The notes beneath the pieces were generated by a model. It saw nothing but the letters and a program-made list of their open reading frames with translations. It made no database searches and was not told the DNA's origin. From contig NZ_CP006367.1 in assembly GCF_001442755.1 (NCBI RefSeq), positions 1,178,001 to 1,242,000 of the forward strand: DNA of 64,000 nt, given 5' to 3'. Of the stretch, positions 1 to 12,243 are shown one piece after another (the stretch's first letter is position 1; every line of letters begins with the position of its first letter). Origin of the DNA: Aureimonas sp. AU20 (GTDB lineage: Bacteria > Pseudomonadota > Alphaproteobacteria > Rhizobiales > Rhizobiaceae). The position numbers and the translations under genes are program-made.

Positions 1-1
1 C

Positions 2-1066
2 AACCGCGTGCTGGCGCTGGAAGCGGCCGACGACGGCTGGGTTTCGGTCGGCCGGGGCAGCGACGGATCGCACTGGCGCTATTGCGACAACTACCAGTAC
101 GGGGTGTGCAACTGGCTGGTGCCCGCCGAGGGCGTGGAGCGCCTGTGCCTGGCGGACCGCCACAATCTGATGGTACCCGACCTGTCCGACCCCGAGAACC
201 AGGCGCTCTGGGCCAAGATGGAAGCGGCCAAGCACCGGCTCTTCTACACGCTGCTGCGCCTGGACCTGCCGCTCTATACGCGCGACGAGCATCCCGAAGG
301 CCTCGGCTTCAAGTTCCTGGCCGACGATCCGAACTCGGACCAGAAAGTGATGACCGGCCATGACGAGGGCATCATCACCGTGGCGCTGGCGGAAGCGGAC
401 GATGCCGAGCGCGAGAAGCGCCGGACCTCGATGGGCGAGCCTTATCGCACGCTGCTCGGCCATTTCCGCCACGAGGTCGGCCATTGGTACTGGGACATCC
501 TGGTGCGCGACGGCAACCTGCTCGACCAGTGCCGCGCCGTGTTCGGCGACGACCGCGAGGACTACGGCCAGGCGCTGCAGAACCACTACAACAACGGCCC
601 CAAGCCGAACTGGCAGGACGAGTTCGTCTCTTCCTATGCTGGCTCCCACGCCTGGGAGGACTTCGCCGAGACCTGGGCGCACTATCTCCACATCATCGAC
701 ACGCTTGAGGTCGGCGGTTCCTACGGCATTGCCATCCAGCCGCGGCTCGACCGCGACGGCATCCTGACCACCGATCTGGGCCTCAAGGTCTACGACCCCA
801 ACACGACGATGGAGGAGATCGCCGACGCGTGGCTGGCGCTCAGCCAGGCGCTGAACTCCATGAACCGCGCCATGGGCCTGCAGGACCTTTATCCCTTCGT
901 TCTGTCGCCGACCGTCATCGCCAAGCTTGGCTTCATCCACGATCTCGTTCACGGCCGGGTCGGCCAGCGCGCGGGCGCCGACGAGGCGCACGGCATGTCG
1001 GAAGAGGCCGAGGACCTCGGCCGCCAGTCCAACGCAGCGAACGAGCCGATGGTGGCGGCCGGCTGA
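2..1066 (+). CDS. Putative zinc-binding metallopeptidase (5' end cut by window)
   Basis: The reading frame is open from the first bases of the window, so the true start lies upstream. The visible part (about 355 residues) opens with NRVLALEA, which in this family follows an N-terminal zinc-ribbon; that ribbon would be outside the window. The core carries HEVGH (HExxH zinc site, around base 472) and, about 70 residues later, a conserved segment with FAETWAHYLH that probably supplies further ligands or structural support. This matches the uncharacterised 'putative zinc-binding peptidase' family common in Alphaproteobacteria. No signal peptide can be assessed. It is followed by a strong hairpin and then the trehalose operon, with no evident functional link. 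Substrate unknown. The family call is fairly secure, the biological role is not. Confidence 0.8.
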   Translation, partial: NRVLALEAADDGWVSVGRGSDGSHWRYCDNYQYGVCNWLVPAEGVERLCLADRHNLMVPDLSDPENQALWAKMEAAKHRLFYTLLRLDLPLYTRDEHPEGLGFKFLADDPNSDQKVMTGHDEGIITVALAEADDAEREKRRTSMGEPYRTLLGHFRHEVGHWYWDILVRDGNLLDQCRAVFGDDREDYGQALQNHYNNGPKPNWQDEFVSSYAGSHAWEDFAETWAHYLHIIDTLEVGGSYGIAIQPRLDRDGILTTDLGLKVYDPNTTMEEIADAWLALSQALNSMNRAMGLQDLYPFVLSPTVIAKLGFIHDLVHGRVGQRAGADEAHGMSEEAEDLGRQSNAANEPMVAAG

Positions 1067-1161
1067 GGCGCGGGGGCTGGCGCGAGCGACTGGAAAATTT
1101 CCCCTTCCGGTCACTGGCACTGCCCTTTCCCGCTCCACTTAAGCTGAGCAACAGCAGCGAC

Positions 1162-1197
1162 GACGCCCCTTCGCCTTCGCGCAAGCGAAGGGGCGTC
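1162..1197. terminator. 13-bp perfect inverted repeat between peptidase gene and treZ
   Basis: GACGCCCCTTCGC (1162-1174) pairs perfectly with GCGAAGGGGCGTC (1185-1197) around a 10-nt loop. No T-run follows, so it may be a Rho-assisted terminator, an mRNA-stabilising hairpin or a dispersed palindrome. It lies 43 bases before treZ. Confidence 0.5.
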
Positions 1198-1239
1198 TCA
1201 CCCATCGTGCATGACCTTTTGCGAACCGGCGGAGCCCCT

Positions 1240-3115
<1,876 letters not shown>

Positions 3116-3123
<8 letters not shown>

Positions 3124-4975
3124 GCCGCTCGAAACCCTGGCGGAAAGCCACGGCATCCAGATCCGCTACGTCTCCGAGATGGGCGAGCCGAAGGAGATCG
3201 GCGAAGCGGCGCAGGACGGGCTCCTGCGCGCGCTGCAGGTCGACCCCGTTGGGGGCGAGGCCGGGCACTTCGCACAGGCCGAGCACAAGGCGAGCCTTGC
3301 CTGCGCGCTGCCGGGCAGCGTCGCCTCGCGCCGCGCCTGGGGCGTCACCTGCCAGCTCTACAGCCTGCGTTCGGCGCGCAATCTCGGCATCGGCGATTTC
3401 GAGGACCTGGCCGCGCTGGCCGAGACCGTCGCGCCGACCGGCGCGTCCTTTGTCGGCGTCAATCCGCTGCATGCGCTGTTTCTGGCCGATGCCGGGCATT
3501 ACAGCCCCTATTCGCCCTCGACGCGCCGCTTCATCAACCCGTTCTATCTCGCGGTCGATACGATCGACGGTGGGGCGGAGGCCATCGCGGCGCTGCGCGA
3601 GGCCGAGCCAGACCTGTTCGAGGGGCTGGACGGCGAGCTGGTGGACTACCGCGCCGTGGCGCGCGTGAAGGTGCCGCTGCTGCGCACTCTCTATGAACGG
3701 GCCAAGGACGGGCTGGGGCGCGACGAAAGCTTCCGCGCTTTCCTGGAGCGGGGCGGCGACGCGCTGCGCGGCTTCGCCCTGTTCGAGGCGATCTCCGAAA
3801 GCGTGCGCGCGGACGGCGGCAGTGCCGGCTGGCACCATTGGCCCGAGGATCTGCGCGACCGCAACGGCGAGGGCGCGCGCGTCTTCGAGGCCGGGCACGA
3901 GGATCAGATCCGCTTCCACGTCTGGCTCCAGTACCAGTGCGACCGGCAGCTGGCCGAGGCGCAGCGCCGCGCCAAGGCGGCGGGCATGGGCATCGGCCTT
4001 TATCTCGACTTCGCCGTCGGCGTCTCGCCCGACGGGGCCGAGACCTGGGCCGACCCGGCGCTGACGGTGCGCGAGGCGCGCGTCGGCTCGCCGCCCGACA
4101 TGTTCAACTCGGACGGGCAGGACTGGGGCCTCGCGCCGCTCTCGCCCAAGGCCCTGGCCGAGCGGCAATACGCGCCCCTTTCGGCCGCCTATGCCAGCCT
4201 GATGGAACATGCCGGCGCGATCCGCATCGACCACGCCATGGGCCTTGCGCGCCTCTGGTGGATTCCCGAGGGCGAGCGCTCGGGCGGGGGCGGCTATGTC
4301 CGCTATCCCCTCGGCGCCATGGTGGATGCCCTGGCCCGCGTGTCGCAGGACACGAACTGTCTGGTGATCGGCGAGGATCTCGGCACCGTACCGGAGGGCT
4401 TCCGAGAGGCCATGACCGACAGCCACATCCTTTCCTATAAGGTGCTCTATTTCGAGCGCTGGAAGGACGGGCTGTTCAAGGCGACGGGCGAGTATCCCGA
4501 GACCTCGCTCGCCTGCATCTCGACCCATGATCTCGCCACCCTTTCGGGCTGGTGGCACGGGTCGGACGTGCGCCTGCGCGCCGAGACGGGGCGGCAGAAC
4601 GCGGCCGCTACGCAGCGCGATATGGCCGAGCGCGACCGCGACCGGCGCACGCTGATGGCGGCGCTGCGCCACGAGAACCTCCTGCCGCCCGAGGAGATCG
4701 CGCTGGCGGACGGCGGCGCCACCTTGCCGGCGCGGCTGCCTTTCGAGCTGGCGCTCGCGATCCACCGCTTCGGCGCGCGCACCCGCTCCATGCTCTTCGC
4801 CGTGCAGATGGAGGACATGATCGGTTCGGAAAAGCAGCCGAACCTGCCGGGCACGACCGATGAATATCCCAACTGGCGCATCCGCTCCGACATCCGCCTG
4901 GAAGAGCTGGCGGGCGACGAGCGTTTCCAAGCCATGGCCCGCGCGATGCGCGACGAGAGACCGGAGACCCCATGA
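3116..4975 (+). CDS. malQ: 4-alpha-glucanotransferase (amylomaltase)
   Basis: GH77 disproportionating enzyme (619 residues) that transfers alpha-1,4-glucan segments. Placed between treZ and treY, it probably re-extends short maltodextrins left after trehalose release so they can re-enter the pathway. The catalytic triad is visible: nucleophile D372 in RIDHAMGLARLWW, acid/base E420 in VIGEDLGTVPEGF and stabiliser D472 in STHDLATLSGWW. The W-G-V-x-x-Q-L-Y-S-L-R segment near residue 75 marks the start of the GH77 barrel. The start overlaps the treZ stop by 8 bases and the stop overlaps the treY start by 4 (ATGA), so the three genes are almost certainly co-translated. Confidence 0.95.
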
Positions 4976-7695
4976 GCCGTCCCCTGATCGCGACCTATCG
5001 ACTGCAGTTCCGCGAGGGGACGGGCTTCTCTGAGGCTCAGGACCTCGTGCCCTATCTCAAGGTGCTGGGGACGAGCCACCTCTACGCCTCGCCCGTCTTC
5101 TCCGCCTCGCCCGGCTCGACCCACGGCTACGACGTGGTGGACTACAACCGCTTCGAGGCGGATCTGGGCGGCGACGCCGGTTTCGGCCGGATGAGCGACG
5201 CGCTGATGGCCGCCGATCTCGGCCTGATCCTCGACTTCGTGCCCAACCACATGGGCGTCTCCCAGGAGAACCCCTGGTGGGAGGACGTGCTGCGCTGGGG
5301 CCGCGAAAGCCGCTACGCGCAGACCTTCGACATTTCCTGGGACGAGGAGAAGATCCTCATTCCGACGCTGGGCGCGCCCTATGGCGAGGCGCTGCGCACC
5401 GGCGCGCTGAAGGTGGTCTATGACGAGGCGCGCGGCGAGGTGCGCTTTTCCGCCAATGGCTACGGCCTGCCGGTGGACCCGCGCACGCTCAGCCACGTCT
5501 TCGGCTTCGTCGAGCACGAGCACCGCGACAGTCTGGTGCGCCGCTTCGCCGCTTCGCTGCCGACCGACGGCGAGGAGCTGACCGAGCGCTTCGCCGAGCA
5601 TGTCGCCGACCCCGCCTTTCTCGCCGCGCTCAAGAAGGGCATCGAGGCGCTGAACGCCGACAGCCAGGCTCTGCACGCCTTCCACGAGGTGCAAGCCTGG
5701 CGTCTCGCCTGGTGGCGTCTCGCGCGCGAAAAACTCTCCTATCGCCGGTTCTTCGAGATCGCGGACCTGATCGGCGTGCGCCAGGAAATGCGCCGCGTCT
5801 TCCGCGACTCGCATCGCACCATCTTCCAGCTGGCGCGCGAGCGCCGGCTGGACGGCATCCGCATCGACCATGTCGACGGCGTCGCCGACCCGAAGGGCTA
5901 TCTCAGCGAACTCGCCGCCGGCTTCGAGGCGCTGCGCCGCGACGTCTCGATCCATGTCGAGAAGATCCTGACCGGGCCGGAGCGACTGCGCAAAAGCTGG
6001 AACATCGCCGGCACCACGGGCTACGAGTTCATCACCGCCGTCGCCGGGCTCTATGTCGACGCCTCCAAGGAGGAGGCGATGAGCAAGGCTTATACGGCCT
6101 TCGTCGGCACCGACGAGGACCTGCGCAGTATGATCGCCGACCAGAAGCGGGCGATCTTCACCCACAATCTGGCGGGTGAGCTGCAGGTTCTGACCGAGAC
6201 CGCCATGCAGGTGGCGGCCAATGATCTCGAAACGCGCGATTTCGGGCGCGACGACATGAGCCGCTCCATCGTCGAGGTGGCGACCGCCTTGCCGGTCTAC
6301 CGCACCTATTGCGGCGTCGCCGGCGTGCCGGACAAGGATGTCGAGGTCATCGACGACGCGGTGGAACTGGCCAAGAGCACCCGCAAGGTCGAGGCCGACG
6401 AGCCGATCGCCTTTGTCGGCCGGCTCCTGAAGCTCGCCTTCGAGGACGGGCGCGACGTGACCGGAGCGCTGAACTTCACGCGGCGCTTCCAGCAGACCAC
6501 CGGCGCGGTGATGGCCAAGGCCGTGGAGGACACGGTCTTCTATCGCTACAACCGCTTGATCGCTCTGAACGAGGTGGGCGGCGAGCCCGACCATTACGGC
6601 ACCTCGACCCCGCGTTTCCACGACGAGATGGCGATCCGCCTGGAGGACCAGCCGGACGGTCTCATGGCCTCCTCCACCCATGACACCAAGCGCGGCGAGG
6701 ATGCGCGCGCCCGGCTGTACACGCTGAGCGAGGCGCCCGAACGCTGGGCCGCTTTGGTGGAAGAGATGGCGGGCGCCCTGGAGCCCTGGCGCAAAGTGCT
6801 GGGCGAGGCGTCGTCCGGCGAGACGCATGTGTCCCCCGACCCGGCCACCGAATGGGGCTTCTACCAGTCGCTGCTCGGCGTGCTGCCGGCCGATTTCGAT
6901 CCGGCCGACGCCGAGGCGCGCAAAGCTCTGGAAGAGCGGCTTCTGGCCTTCGCCGAGAAAGCCGTGCGCGAGGCCAAGCGCTACACGAGCTGGACCGCGC
7001 CGGACGAGGCTTACGAGGAAGCGCTGAAGGGATTCGTGTCCGCCATCCTGCGCGAGGGCGAGACCGGCGGCCTCCTCGCGGACTTCTGGCTGAAGTCGCA
7101 GCCCTTCGTCGTGGCCGGCGCGCTCAACTCCCTGTCGCAGACGCTGATCAAGCTCACGGCGCCGGGCGTTCCCGATATCTACCAGGGCACCGAGTTCTAC
7201 GACCTCAGCCTTGTCGACCCCGACAACCGGCGCAAGATCGACTTCGCCGCCCGGCAGACGGCGATGGAGGACGGGCACTCCGTTGCCGAAAGCCTCGCGC
7301 ATTGGCGCGACGGGCGCGTCAAGGCCAAGCTCACCGCCGCGGCGCTGAAGGCGCGCATCAAGGCGCCCGAGCTCTTCACCAAGGGGCGCTACATCCCGCT
7401 CGAGGTAACGGGCGAGAAGGCGGCTCACGTCGTCGCCTTCGCACGCACCGATGCCGATGGGCGGGCGGCCGTGACGATCGTCCCGCGCCTCGCGCTGCAA
7501 CTCCTGGGCGACAAGGCGGAGCGGCCGATGTTGGACGCGAAAAGCTGGGGAGATACGGCCGTTCGTTTGCCGTCTCACCTTGCGAGCGCCCGGTTTGATG
7601 ACATCTTGACGCAGAAGACGGTCGGTACGGGCGCGAGCCTGAAGCTGAGCGAGGTTCTGGCCGAGCTCCCCCTCGCGCTGCTTCTCGCCGACTGA
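4972..7695 (+). CDS. treY: Malto-oligosyltrehalose synthase TreY
   Basis: TreY isomerises the reducing-end alpha-1,4 linkage of maltodextrins to alpha,alpha-1,1, giving maltooligosyltrehalose. It is 907 residues, within the family's usual range. It starts with [12 protein letters not shown], the standard TreY beta-1 strand. GH13_26 motifs are visible: [22 protein letters not shown] (D299), HVEKIL (E330) and [16 protein letters not shown] (D571). The C-terminal part holds the [21 protein letters not shown] segment region typical of TreY. It is the last gene of the treZ-malQ-treY set, with a 71-bp gap to thuA, which could belong to the same transcript. Confidence 0.96.
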   Translation: MSRPLIATYRLQFREGTGFSEAQDLVPYLKVLGTSHLYASPVFSASPGSTHGYDVVDYNRFEADLGGDAGFGRMSDALMAADLGLILDFVPNHMGVSQENPWWEDVLRWGRESRYAQTFDISWDEEKILIPTLGAPYGEALRTGALKVVYDEARGEVRFSANGYGLPVDPRTLSHVFGFVEHEHRDSLVRRFAASLPTDGEELTERFAEHVADPAFLAALKKGIEALNADSQALHAFHEVQAWRLAWWRLAREKLSYRRFFEIADLIGVRQEMRRVFRDSHRTIFQLARERRLDGIRIDHVDGVADPKGYLSELAAGFEALRRDVSIHVEKILTGPERLRKSWNIAGTTGYEFITAVAGLYVDASKEEAMSKAYTAFVGTDEDLRSMIADQKRAIFTHNLAGELQVLTETAMQVAANDLETRDFGRDDMSRSIVEVATALPVYRTYCGVAGVPDKDVEVIDDAVELAKSTRKVEADEPIAFVGRLLKLAFEDGRDVTGALNFTRRFQQTTGAVMAKAVEDTVFYRYNRLIALNEVGGEPDHYGTSTPRFHDEMAIRLEDQPDGLMASSTHDTKRGEDARARLYTLSEAPERWAALVEEMAGALEPWRKVLGEASSGETHVSPDPATEWGFYQSLLGVLPADFDPADAEARKALEERLLAFAEKAVREAKRYTSWTAPDEAYEEALKGFVSAILREGETGGLLADFWLKSQPFVVAGALNSLSQTLIKLTAPGVPDIYQGTEFYDLSLVDPDNRRKIDFAARQTAMEDGHSVAESLAHWRDGRVKAKLTAAALKARIKAPELFTKGRYIPLEVTGEKAAHVVAFARTDADGRAAVTIVPRLALQLLGDKAERPMLDAKSWGDTAVRLPSHLASARFDDILTQKTVGTGASLKLSEVLAELPLALLLAD

Positions 7696-7766
7696 AAAGC
7701 CTTGGGACCCAAGGCCGAAACGCGCGGGGCGTGTGTCCCCGCGCCCAGCAGGATGGGAGGCGCCTG

Positions 7767-8552
7767 ATGTCGATCCGCGTTGTCGTCTGGAACGAGTATC
7801 TGCACGAAAAGGAGAATGCGGTCGTCCGCGAGATCTACCCGGACGGGCTGCACAACGCGATCGCAGGGGGGCTTCGCGAGGAGGAGGGGTTCGAGGTCTC
7901 CACGGCGACGCTGGAAGAGCCCGAGCATGGCCTGTCGAAGGCGCGGCTGGACGAGACCGACGTTCTCGTCTGGTGGGGCCACAAGGCGCATGCGAAAGTC
8001 GAGGATGCCGTGGTCGAGCGCGTCGCGCAGCGCATCCACGAAGGCATGGGGCTTATCGTCCTCCATTCCGGCCATTTCTCGAAGATCTTCAAGCGGCTGA
8101 TGGGCACGCCCTGTTCCTTGCGCTGGCGCGAGGCGGGCGAGCGCGAGCGGCTCTGGGTCATCAATCCCAGCCACCCCATCACGCAAGGCATCGACAAGGC
8201 GATCGAGCTTCCGAATTCGGAGATGTACGGCGAGCCCTTCCTGGTTCCCGAGCCGCTGGAAACGGTCTTCGTGTCCTGGTTCGAGGGCGGCGAGGTGTTC
8301 CGCTCGGGCCTCACCTACCAGCGCGGGGCGGGCCGCATCTTCTACTTCGAGCCAGGCCACGAGACCTATCCGATCTATCACGACCCGAACGTGCGCCGCG
8401 TTCTGCGCAACGCCGCGCGCTGGGCCTACAACCCCGCCAAGCCCTGGCGCGAGGTCGCCGAGGCGCCCAACGTGCCGATCGACCAGGCGCGCGAAAAGAT
8501 CGAGCAGAAGGGCGGCTCGCTGCACAAGGCCGGCGAGGCGGGCTATCGATGA
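7767..8552 (+). CDS. thuA: ThuA-family trehalose utilisation protein
   Basis: ThuA has a class-I glutamine-amidotransferase-like fold. Rhizobial ThuAB converts trehalose and related disaccharides to 3-keto derivatives during catabolism. The 261-residue protein shows the family pattern WNEYLHEK near the N-terminus, [30 protein letters not shown] and [11 protein letters not shown]. The ATG at 7767 follows GGAGGCGCCTG, a good ribosome-binding site; an upstream in-frame extension is possible but lacks family similarity. The stop overlaps the thuB start by 3 bases (ATGA). No sugar ABC transporter (thuEFGK) accompanies it here, unlike the classical rhizobial thu locus, so uptake must be encoded elsewhere or the substrate is made internally. 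Confidence 0.92.
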   Translation: MSIRVVVWNEYLHEKENAVVREIYPDGLHNAIAGGLREEEGFEVSTATLEEPEHGLSKARLDETDVLVWWGHKAHAKVEDAVVERVAQRIHEGMGLIVLHSGHFSKIFKRLMGTPCSLRWREAGERERLWVINPSHPITQGIDKAIELPNSEMYGEPFLVPEPLETVFVSWFEGGEVFRSGLTYQRGAGRIFYFEPGHETYPIYHDPNVRRVLRNAARWAYNPAKPWREVAEAPNVPIDQAREKIEQKGGSLHKAGEAGYR

Positions 8553-9607
8553 GCGAGGAGAAGCGCATCCTGATCCTCGGCACGGGCGGCATCGCTGCCC
8601 GCCATGCCGAGCATTTCTCCTCCATTCCCAACATGCGGGTCGTGGCCGCCGTCGACACCAATCTGGAGCGCGCCCGGCTCTTCGCGCTGGAGCATTCCAT
8701 CCCGCAGACCTTCGCTTCGCTCGGCGAGGCCATCGCCTGGGGTGAGTTCGACGCGGCGGTGAACTCGACGCCGGACGGCGTCCACAAGGCGACGACGCTG
8801 CAGCTGATCGAGGCCGGCAAGCCGGTCTTCTGCGAGAAGCCGCTGGCGGTGAACTATCCCGACGCGCTGGCGATGACCGAGGCGGCGGAGGGCGCCGGCC
8901 TCGTCAACATGGTGAACCTCACCTATCGCAACGCCCATGCCATCCAGATGGCGCGGCGCATGGTGGACGACGGGCGCATCGGCACGATCCGCCATTTCGA
9001 GGCGAGCTATCTCCAGAGCTGGCTGACGGCCGGCCACTGGGGCGACTGGCGCACCGACGAGCGCTGGCTCTGGCGCCTGTCCTCCGCGCACGGCTCCAAG
9101 GGCGTGCTGGGCGACATCGGCATCCACATTCTCGACTTCGTGACCTTTGGCACGGGTCTCGAGTTCGCCGCCCTCCAGGCGCGGATGAAGACCTACGACA
9201 AGGCCGAGGGCGGCGCGATCGGCGCGTACAGGCTCGATGTGAACGACAGCGTCGCGATGACGGTGGAGATGCGAAACGGCGCGCTCGGCGTCGTCCACAT
9301 GTCGCGCTATGCCACGGGCAATCTGAACGATCTCAACCTCGCGATCTATGGCGAGGAGGGGGCGCTGCGCATCTGGGCCAACCATCTGGAATCGCGCCTG
9401 GAAGTTTGCCTCGGCGCCGACCGCGAAACCCAGACCTGGGTCAAGGTGGACTGCCCCGTGACGCCGCGAAACGAGCACCGCTTCGCCCTGGCGCTGATGA
9501 CCGGGGAGAACGGCCAGCCGAACTTCCGCCACGCTGCCGGCATCCAGAAGCTCTTGGACCTCTGCTTCGTCTCGGACGAAGAGGGGCGCATGCTGCCGGT
9601 CAACTGA
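8549..9607 (+). CDS. thuB: ThuB-like Gfo/Idh/MocA oxidoreductase
   Basis: NAD(P)-dependent sugar dehydrogenase partner of ThuA, 352 residues. The N-terminal Rossmann fold has the [13 protein letters not shown] nucleotide loop (residues about 10-22) and the CEKPLAVN motif whose lysine is catalytic in the Gfo/Idh/MocA family. The C-terminal alpha/beta domain has the [13 protein letters not shown] segment with its usual catalytic aspartate and histidine. It overlaps thuA by 4 bases and is closed by a strong terminator. The pair sits directly after the TreYZ synthesis genes, so synthesis and breakdown of the same sugar are side by side. The 3-keto chemistry is inferred from characterised rhizobial homologues. 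Confidence 0.9.
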   Translation: MSEEKRILILGTGGIAARHAEHFSSIPNMRVVAAVDTNLERARLFALEHSIPQTFASLGEAIAWGEFDAAVNSTPDGVHKATTLQLIEAGKPVFCEKPLAVNYPDALAMTEAAEGAGLVNMVNLTYRNAHAIQMARRMVDDGRIGTIRHFEASYLQSWLTAGHWGDWRTDERWLWRLSSAHGSKGVLGDIGIHILDFVTFGTGLEFAALQARMKTYDKAEGGAIGAYRLDVNDSVAMTVEMRNGALGVVHMSRYATGNLNDLNLAIYGEEGALRIWANHLESRLEVCLGADRETQTWVKVDCPVTPRNEHRFALALMTGENGQPNFRHAAGIQKLLDLCFVSDEEGRMLPVN

Positions 9608-9620
9608 CGGCTGGGATATG

Positions 9621-9664
9621 AAAGCCGGCCCGACGGGGGAAATCCACGTACTGGGCCGGCTTTT
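9621..9664 (+). terminator. Rho-independent terminator after thuB
   Basis: AAAGCCGGCCC (9621-9631) pairs with GGGCCGGCTTTT, with a 21-nt loop and a short T-run. It starts 13 bases after the thuB stop. Confidence 0.8.
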
Positions 9665-10270
9665 ACGGATGGCTCCGAGCGGCGCCTACGGGCAAAAGCC
9701 CTCAGACACCGTTTGACAGCCGGGTCGGTTGGTCAGTCAGCGCTTTTCCTTCCGTCCACACGGCGCGCCACGGCGCACAGGTGCATTGGAACTGCGCAAG
9801 CGCATCAGATGGCTCGCCTGTCCGCATAGACCGTTGTCGATCTTCACCGATGCCCGACCATCCTTCACGTTTGATGCCCCGCGAATGCGTGAGAAATCAC
9901 GCGACGACCCTTCTAAACCGCGTCGTCAGACCGTCTCTTGGCCTCTGCGATCTCTGCGATCTCTGCGATCTCTGCGATCTCTGCGATCTCTGCGCACCAA
10001 GCCGGAATTCTTATTTTCGCCGCAGGATTTTCCTTGGTTTCGCCGCACTCTCCGCGGCGATGCAGTACAATCACGCCGACCGTGACGGCGTAAGATTATA
10101 TGATCGGAATCAGCGGCTTGCCGCCGTTGCGAAGGCGCCTCGAAAGGAATTATCAACCGGGAAGCGCGATAGTGCGCTTGCCGACCTTCCCGTCCCGAAT
10201 ACGCGCCCGCAAGGGCAAACGATCGACCGATCGCGATGCCGGCTATCCCTGTTTTTGCAAAGTCGCATCC
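9665..10270. other. Non-coding stretch before the DMT transporter
   Basis: About 600 bases without a convincing gene on either strand; the open frames present have no recognisable domain and no good ribosome-binding site. The stretch holds the 9-bp tandem repeat listed separately and a small inverted repeat, AAGCGC (10162-10167) with GCGCTT (10174-10179), about 90 bases before the transporter start. I could not define a promoter. Confidence 0.6.
9943..9996. repeat. 9-bp tandem repeat, five exact copies plus one partial
   Basis: The unit CTCTGCGAT occurs five times without interruption (9943-9987). A sixth copy (9988-9996) matches the first seven bases. The unit is three codons long, so it is open in several frames (Asp-Leu-Cys or Arg-Ser-Leu runs), but no gene is evident around it. 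Copy number could change by slippage. It is not a CRISPR: there are no spacers. Confidence 0.95.
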
Positions 10271-11158
10271 ATGCAGACCGGCATCCTCTTGGCCTTCCTG
10301 GCCTATCTCTCCTATTCCTGCTCGGACGCTGCCGGCAAACTGCTGGGTTCGTCGCTTCCGACCTTCGAGATCGGCTTCTTCGTATCGCTGATCGCGCTGG
10401 GGCCGGCGCTCCTGTCGAAGCGGCCGGGCGAGACCTGGCGCTCGATCGTGCGTCCGCACCGCCCCTGGCTGGTGCTCGCGCGCATGACCACAGGCACGGT
10501 GGGCGGCATGTCGGCCATCTACGCCTTCACGCATCTGCCGATGGCGCAGGCCTATTCGCTGATCTTCCTGCTGCCGGTCTTCGTCGCGATCCTCTCCATG
10601 GTGCTCCTGAGGGAGTCGGTCGGCCCGGGCCGCTGGCTGGCGCTGCTGGGCGGACTCGCCGGCGTCATGCTGGTGGTGCGCCCCGGTTTCAACGCCTTGA
10701 CGCTGGGACATCTGGCGGCGATCGTCTGCGCCTTTTCCGGCGCGCTCAGCGCCATTCTCCTGCGCTCGCTCGGGCAGACGGAAAAGCGGCTGACGCTGGT
10801 CGGCGGCGTGCTTATGGCCGCGACGCTGACCAACGGCCTCCTGATGATCCCGCATTTCGTCATGCCCTCCACCGCGCATTGGCCGATCCTCGTGGTGGGC
10901 GGTCTGTGCGCGGGCATCGGCAACATCGCCATGGTGGTGGCCGCCCGCCTCGCGCCCGCCAGCCGTCTCGCGCCGACGCAGTATAGCCAGATCGTCTGGG
11001 CAGCCCTGCTTGGCGCCCTCCTGTTCGGCGAGTTCCCCGATCCGCTGGCCGTCGCCGGCATGGCGCTGGTCGGCTTCTGCGGCATGATGACGCTGGGCGG
11101 TGGCGAGGATCGCCGTACGGCACCCGCCTTGCCCAAGCCCGCTGCCCGGGCGCTGTGA
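10271..11158 (+). CDS. DMT/EamA-family inner-membrane transporter
   Basis: A 295-residue hydrophobic protein with about ten predicted membrane segments arranged as two EamA halves. It begins MQTGILLAFLAYLSYSCSDA, with the conserved small-polar first helix, and has the second-half signature around LAAIVCAFSGALSAILLRS. The ATG at 10271 puts the first helix right at the N-terminus as usual; the frame is open further upstream, but that part is hydrophilic and unlike the family. Such proteins export metabolites, often amino acids or nucleosides; the substrate cannot be told. A clear terminator follows, so it seems monocistronic. Confidence 0.88.
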   Translation: MQTGILLAFLAYLSYSCSDAAGKLLGSSLPTFEIGFFVSLIALGPALLSKRPGETWRSIVRPHRPWLVLARMTTGTVGGMSAIYAFTHLPMAQAYSLIFLLPVFVAILSMVLLRESVGPGRWLALLGGLAGVMLVVRPGFNALTLGHLAAIVCAFSGALSAILLRSLGQTEKRLTLVGGVLMAATLTNGLLMIPHFVMPSTAHWPILVVGGLCAGIGNIAMVVAARLAPASRLAPTQYSQIVWAALLGALLFGEFPDPLAVAGMALVGFCGMMTLGGGEDRRTAPALPKPAARAL

Positions 11159-11204
11159 GCGAAGCGATCCCCCATCGGAGCTTCGAAGCCTGAAACTCCC
11201 AGAG

Positions 11205-11229
11205 AACCCGCCCTCGTGGCGGGTTTTTT
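11205..11229 (+). terminator. Rho-independent terminator after DMT transporter
   Basis: ACCCGCC-CTCGT-GGCGGGT stem-loop followed by TTTTTT (11224-11229). Confidence 0.88.
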
Positions 11230-11339
11230 GTTGCATGCAGCAAGTTGGCCCGCATTTGGCGAACAAGGCTGCGTTCTTATTTTTGACGAATCGGGCGGAA
11301 ACGTGCATAGAGTGTTTCGACTTCATCGGAACATCCGGC

Positions 11340-12173
11340 ATGATCATGCTTTCTCTCACGCCCGAGCGGCAGACCCTCATTCGCGATCGTTTGGCGCGGG
11401 ACGGGCGCGTTCTCGCCTCCGACCTCGCGCGCGAATTCGGCGTGTCGGAGGACACGATCCGGCGGGACCTGCGCGAACTCGCTTCGTCGGGACTGTGCCG
11501 CCGCGTCTATGGCGGCGCCCTGCCGCCGGCGCCCGGACTGGTCTCGCTCAGCCGGCGGCGGGAGGAGTCGAGCGATCGCAAGCGGACCCTGGCGCAGGCC
11601 CTGGCTGAGCGCATAGGCGAGATGATGCCCGCCAACGCCACGCTCTTCATCGACGCCGGCTCGACCAATATCCTGGTGGCCGAAGCGCTGCGGGACGATT
11701 TGCCCCTGACTGTCGTCACCCATGCGCCCGCCATTGCCTGCGCGCTCGACGGCAAGCCCCTGATCGATGTCGTGCTTCTCGGCGGACGCGTGAACCGGCA
11801 TGCCGGTGCCTGCCTCGGCGCGCGCAGCCAGGGCGAGGCCGAGACCATGCGTCCGGATCTTCTCGTGCTCGGTATTTGCGGTGTCGATGCCGAAATCGGC
11901 ATTACCGCGCAGGACTATGACGACGCCGCCTTCAAGCGCGCCATCGCGGCGCGGGCCGGCGCGGTGGTGGCTGCGGTGGTGAACGAGAAGCTCGCCAGCG
12001 TCGCGCCTTTTCCCGTGCTCGACACGGGCCAGCTCGACACATTGGTTATCGAACATGACGCGCCGGAGGCCGCGCTTGGCCCGATGGAGGCTGCGGGCCT
12101 TCGTCTCCTGCGCGCCCGTCCGCCCCTGGCCGAGCGCGGCCCCGCGGCCAAATCCGCCCGCAAGGCCTCCTGA
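11340..12173 (+). CDS. DeoR/GlpR-family transcriptional regulator
   Basis: A 277-residue regulator. The N-terminal DeoR helix-turn-helix is clear (VLASDLAREFGVSEDTIRRD then LRELASSGLCRRVYGGA, about residues 22-58). A DeoR C-terminal sensor domain follows, with the phosphosugar-binding hallmarks DAGSTN near residue 103 and the GGRVNR/GxCGVD segments. Two in-frame ATGs (11340 and 11346) are possible; CGGA lies about nine bases before the first. A weak promoter-like TTGACG (11283-11288) lies upstream. The MFS gene follows after about 70 bases in the same direction, so the regulator probably controls that transporter in response to a sugar phosphate (inference). Confidence 0.88.
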   Translation: MIMLSLTPERQTLIRDRLARDGRVLASDLAREFGVSEDTIRRDLRELASSGLCRRVYGGALPPAPGLVSLSRRREESSDRKRTLAQALAERIGEMMPANATLFIDAGSTNILVAEALRDDLPLTVVTHAPAIACALDGKPLIDVVLLGGRVNRHAGACLGARSQGEAETMRPDLLVLGICGVDAEIGITAQDYDDAAFKRAIAARAGAVVAAVVNEKLASVAPFPVLDTGQLDTLVIEHDAPEAALGPMEAAGLRLLRARPPLAERGPAAKSARKAS

Positions 12174-12243
12174 GTTAAGTCTGATCGCCGTTCAACCCGG
12201 CCCCGCCCAAGCCGGCCCCTGTTCAAGCCCAAGGAAACAGCCC

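Noticed and set aside
829..1239. Upstream extension of the treZ reading frame
   Set aside because: It overlaps the end of the peptidase gene and a hairpin. TreZ similarity starts after 1240.
4447..7578. Open frame of more than 1000 codons on the minus strand
   Set aside because: It lies opposite malQ and treY, which have full catalytic motifs. The minus frame has no domain; long antisense frames are expected in GC-rich DNA.
11328..11352. GGAAC-N18-TT resembling an EcfG promoter
   Set aside because: It overlaps both candidate start codons of the DeoR gene, so transcription would begin inside the coding region. Probably chance.
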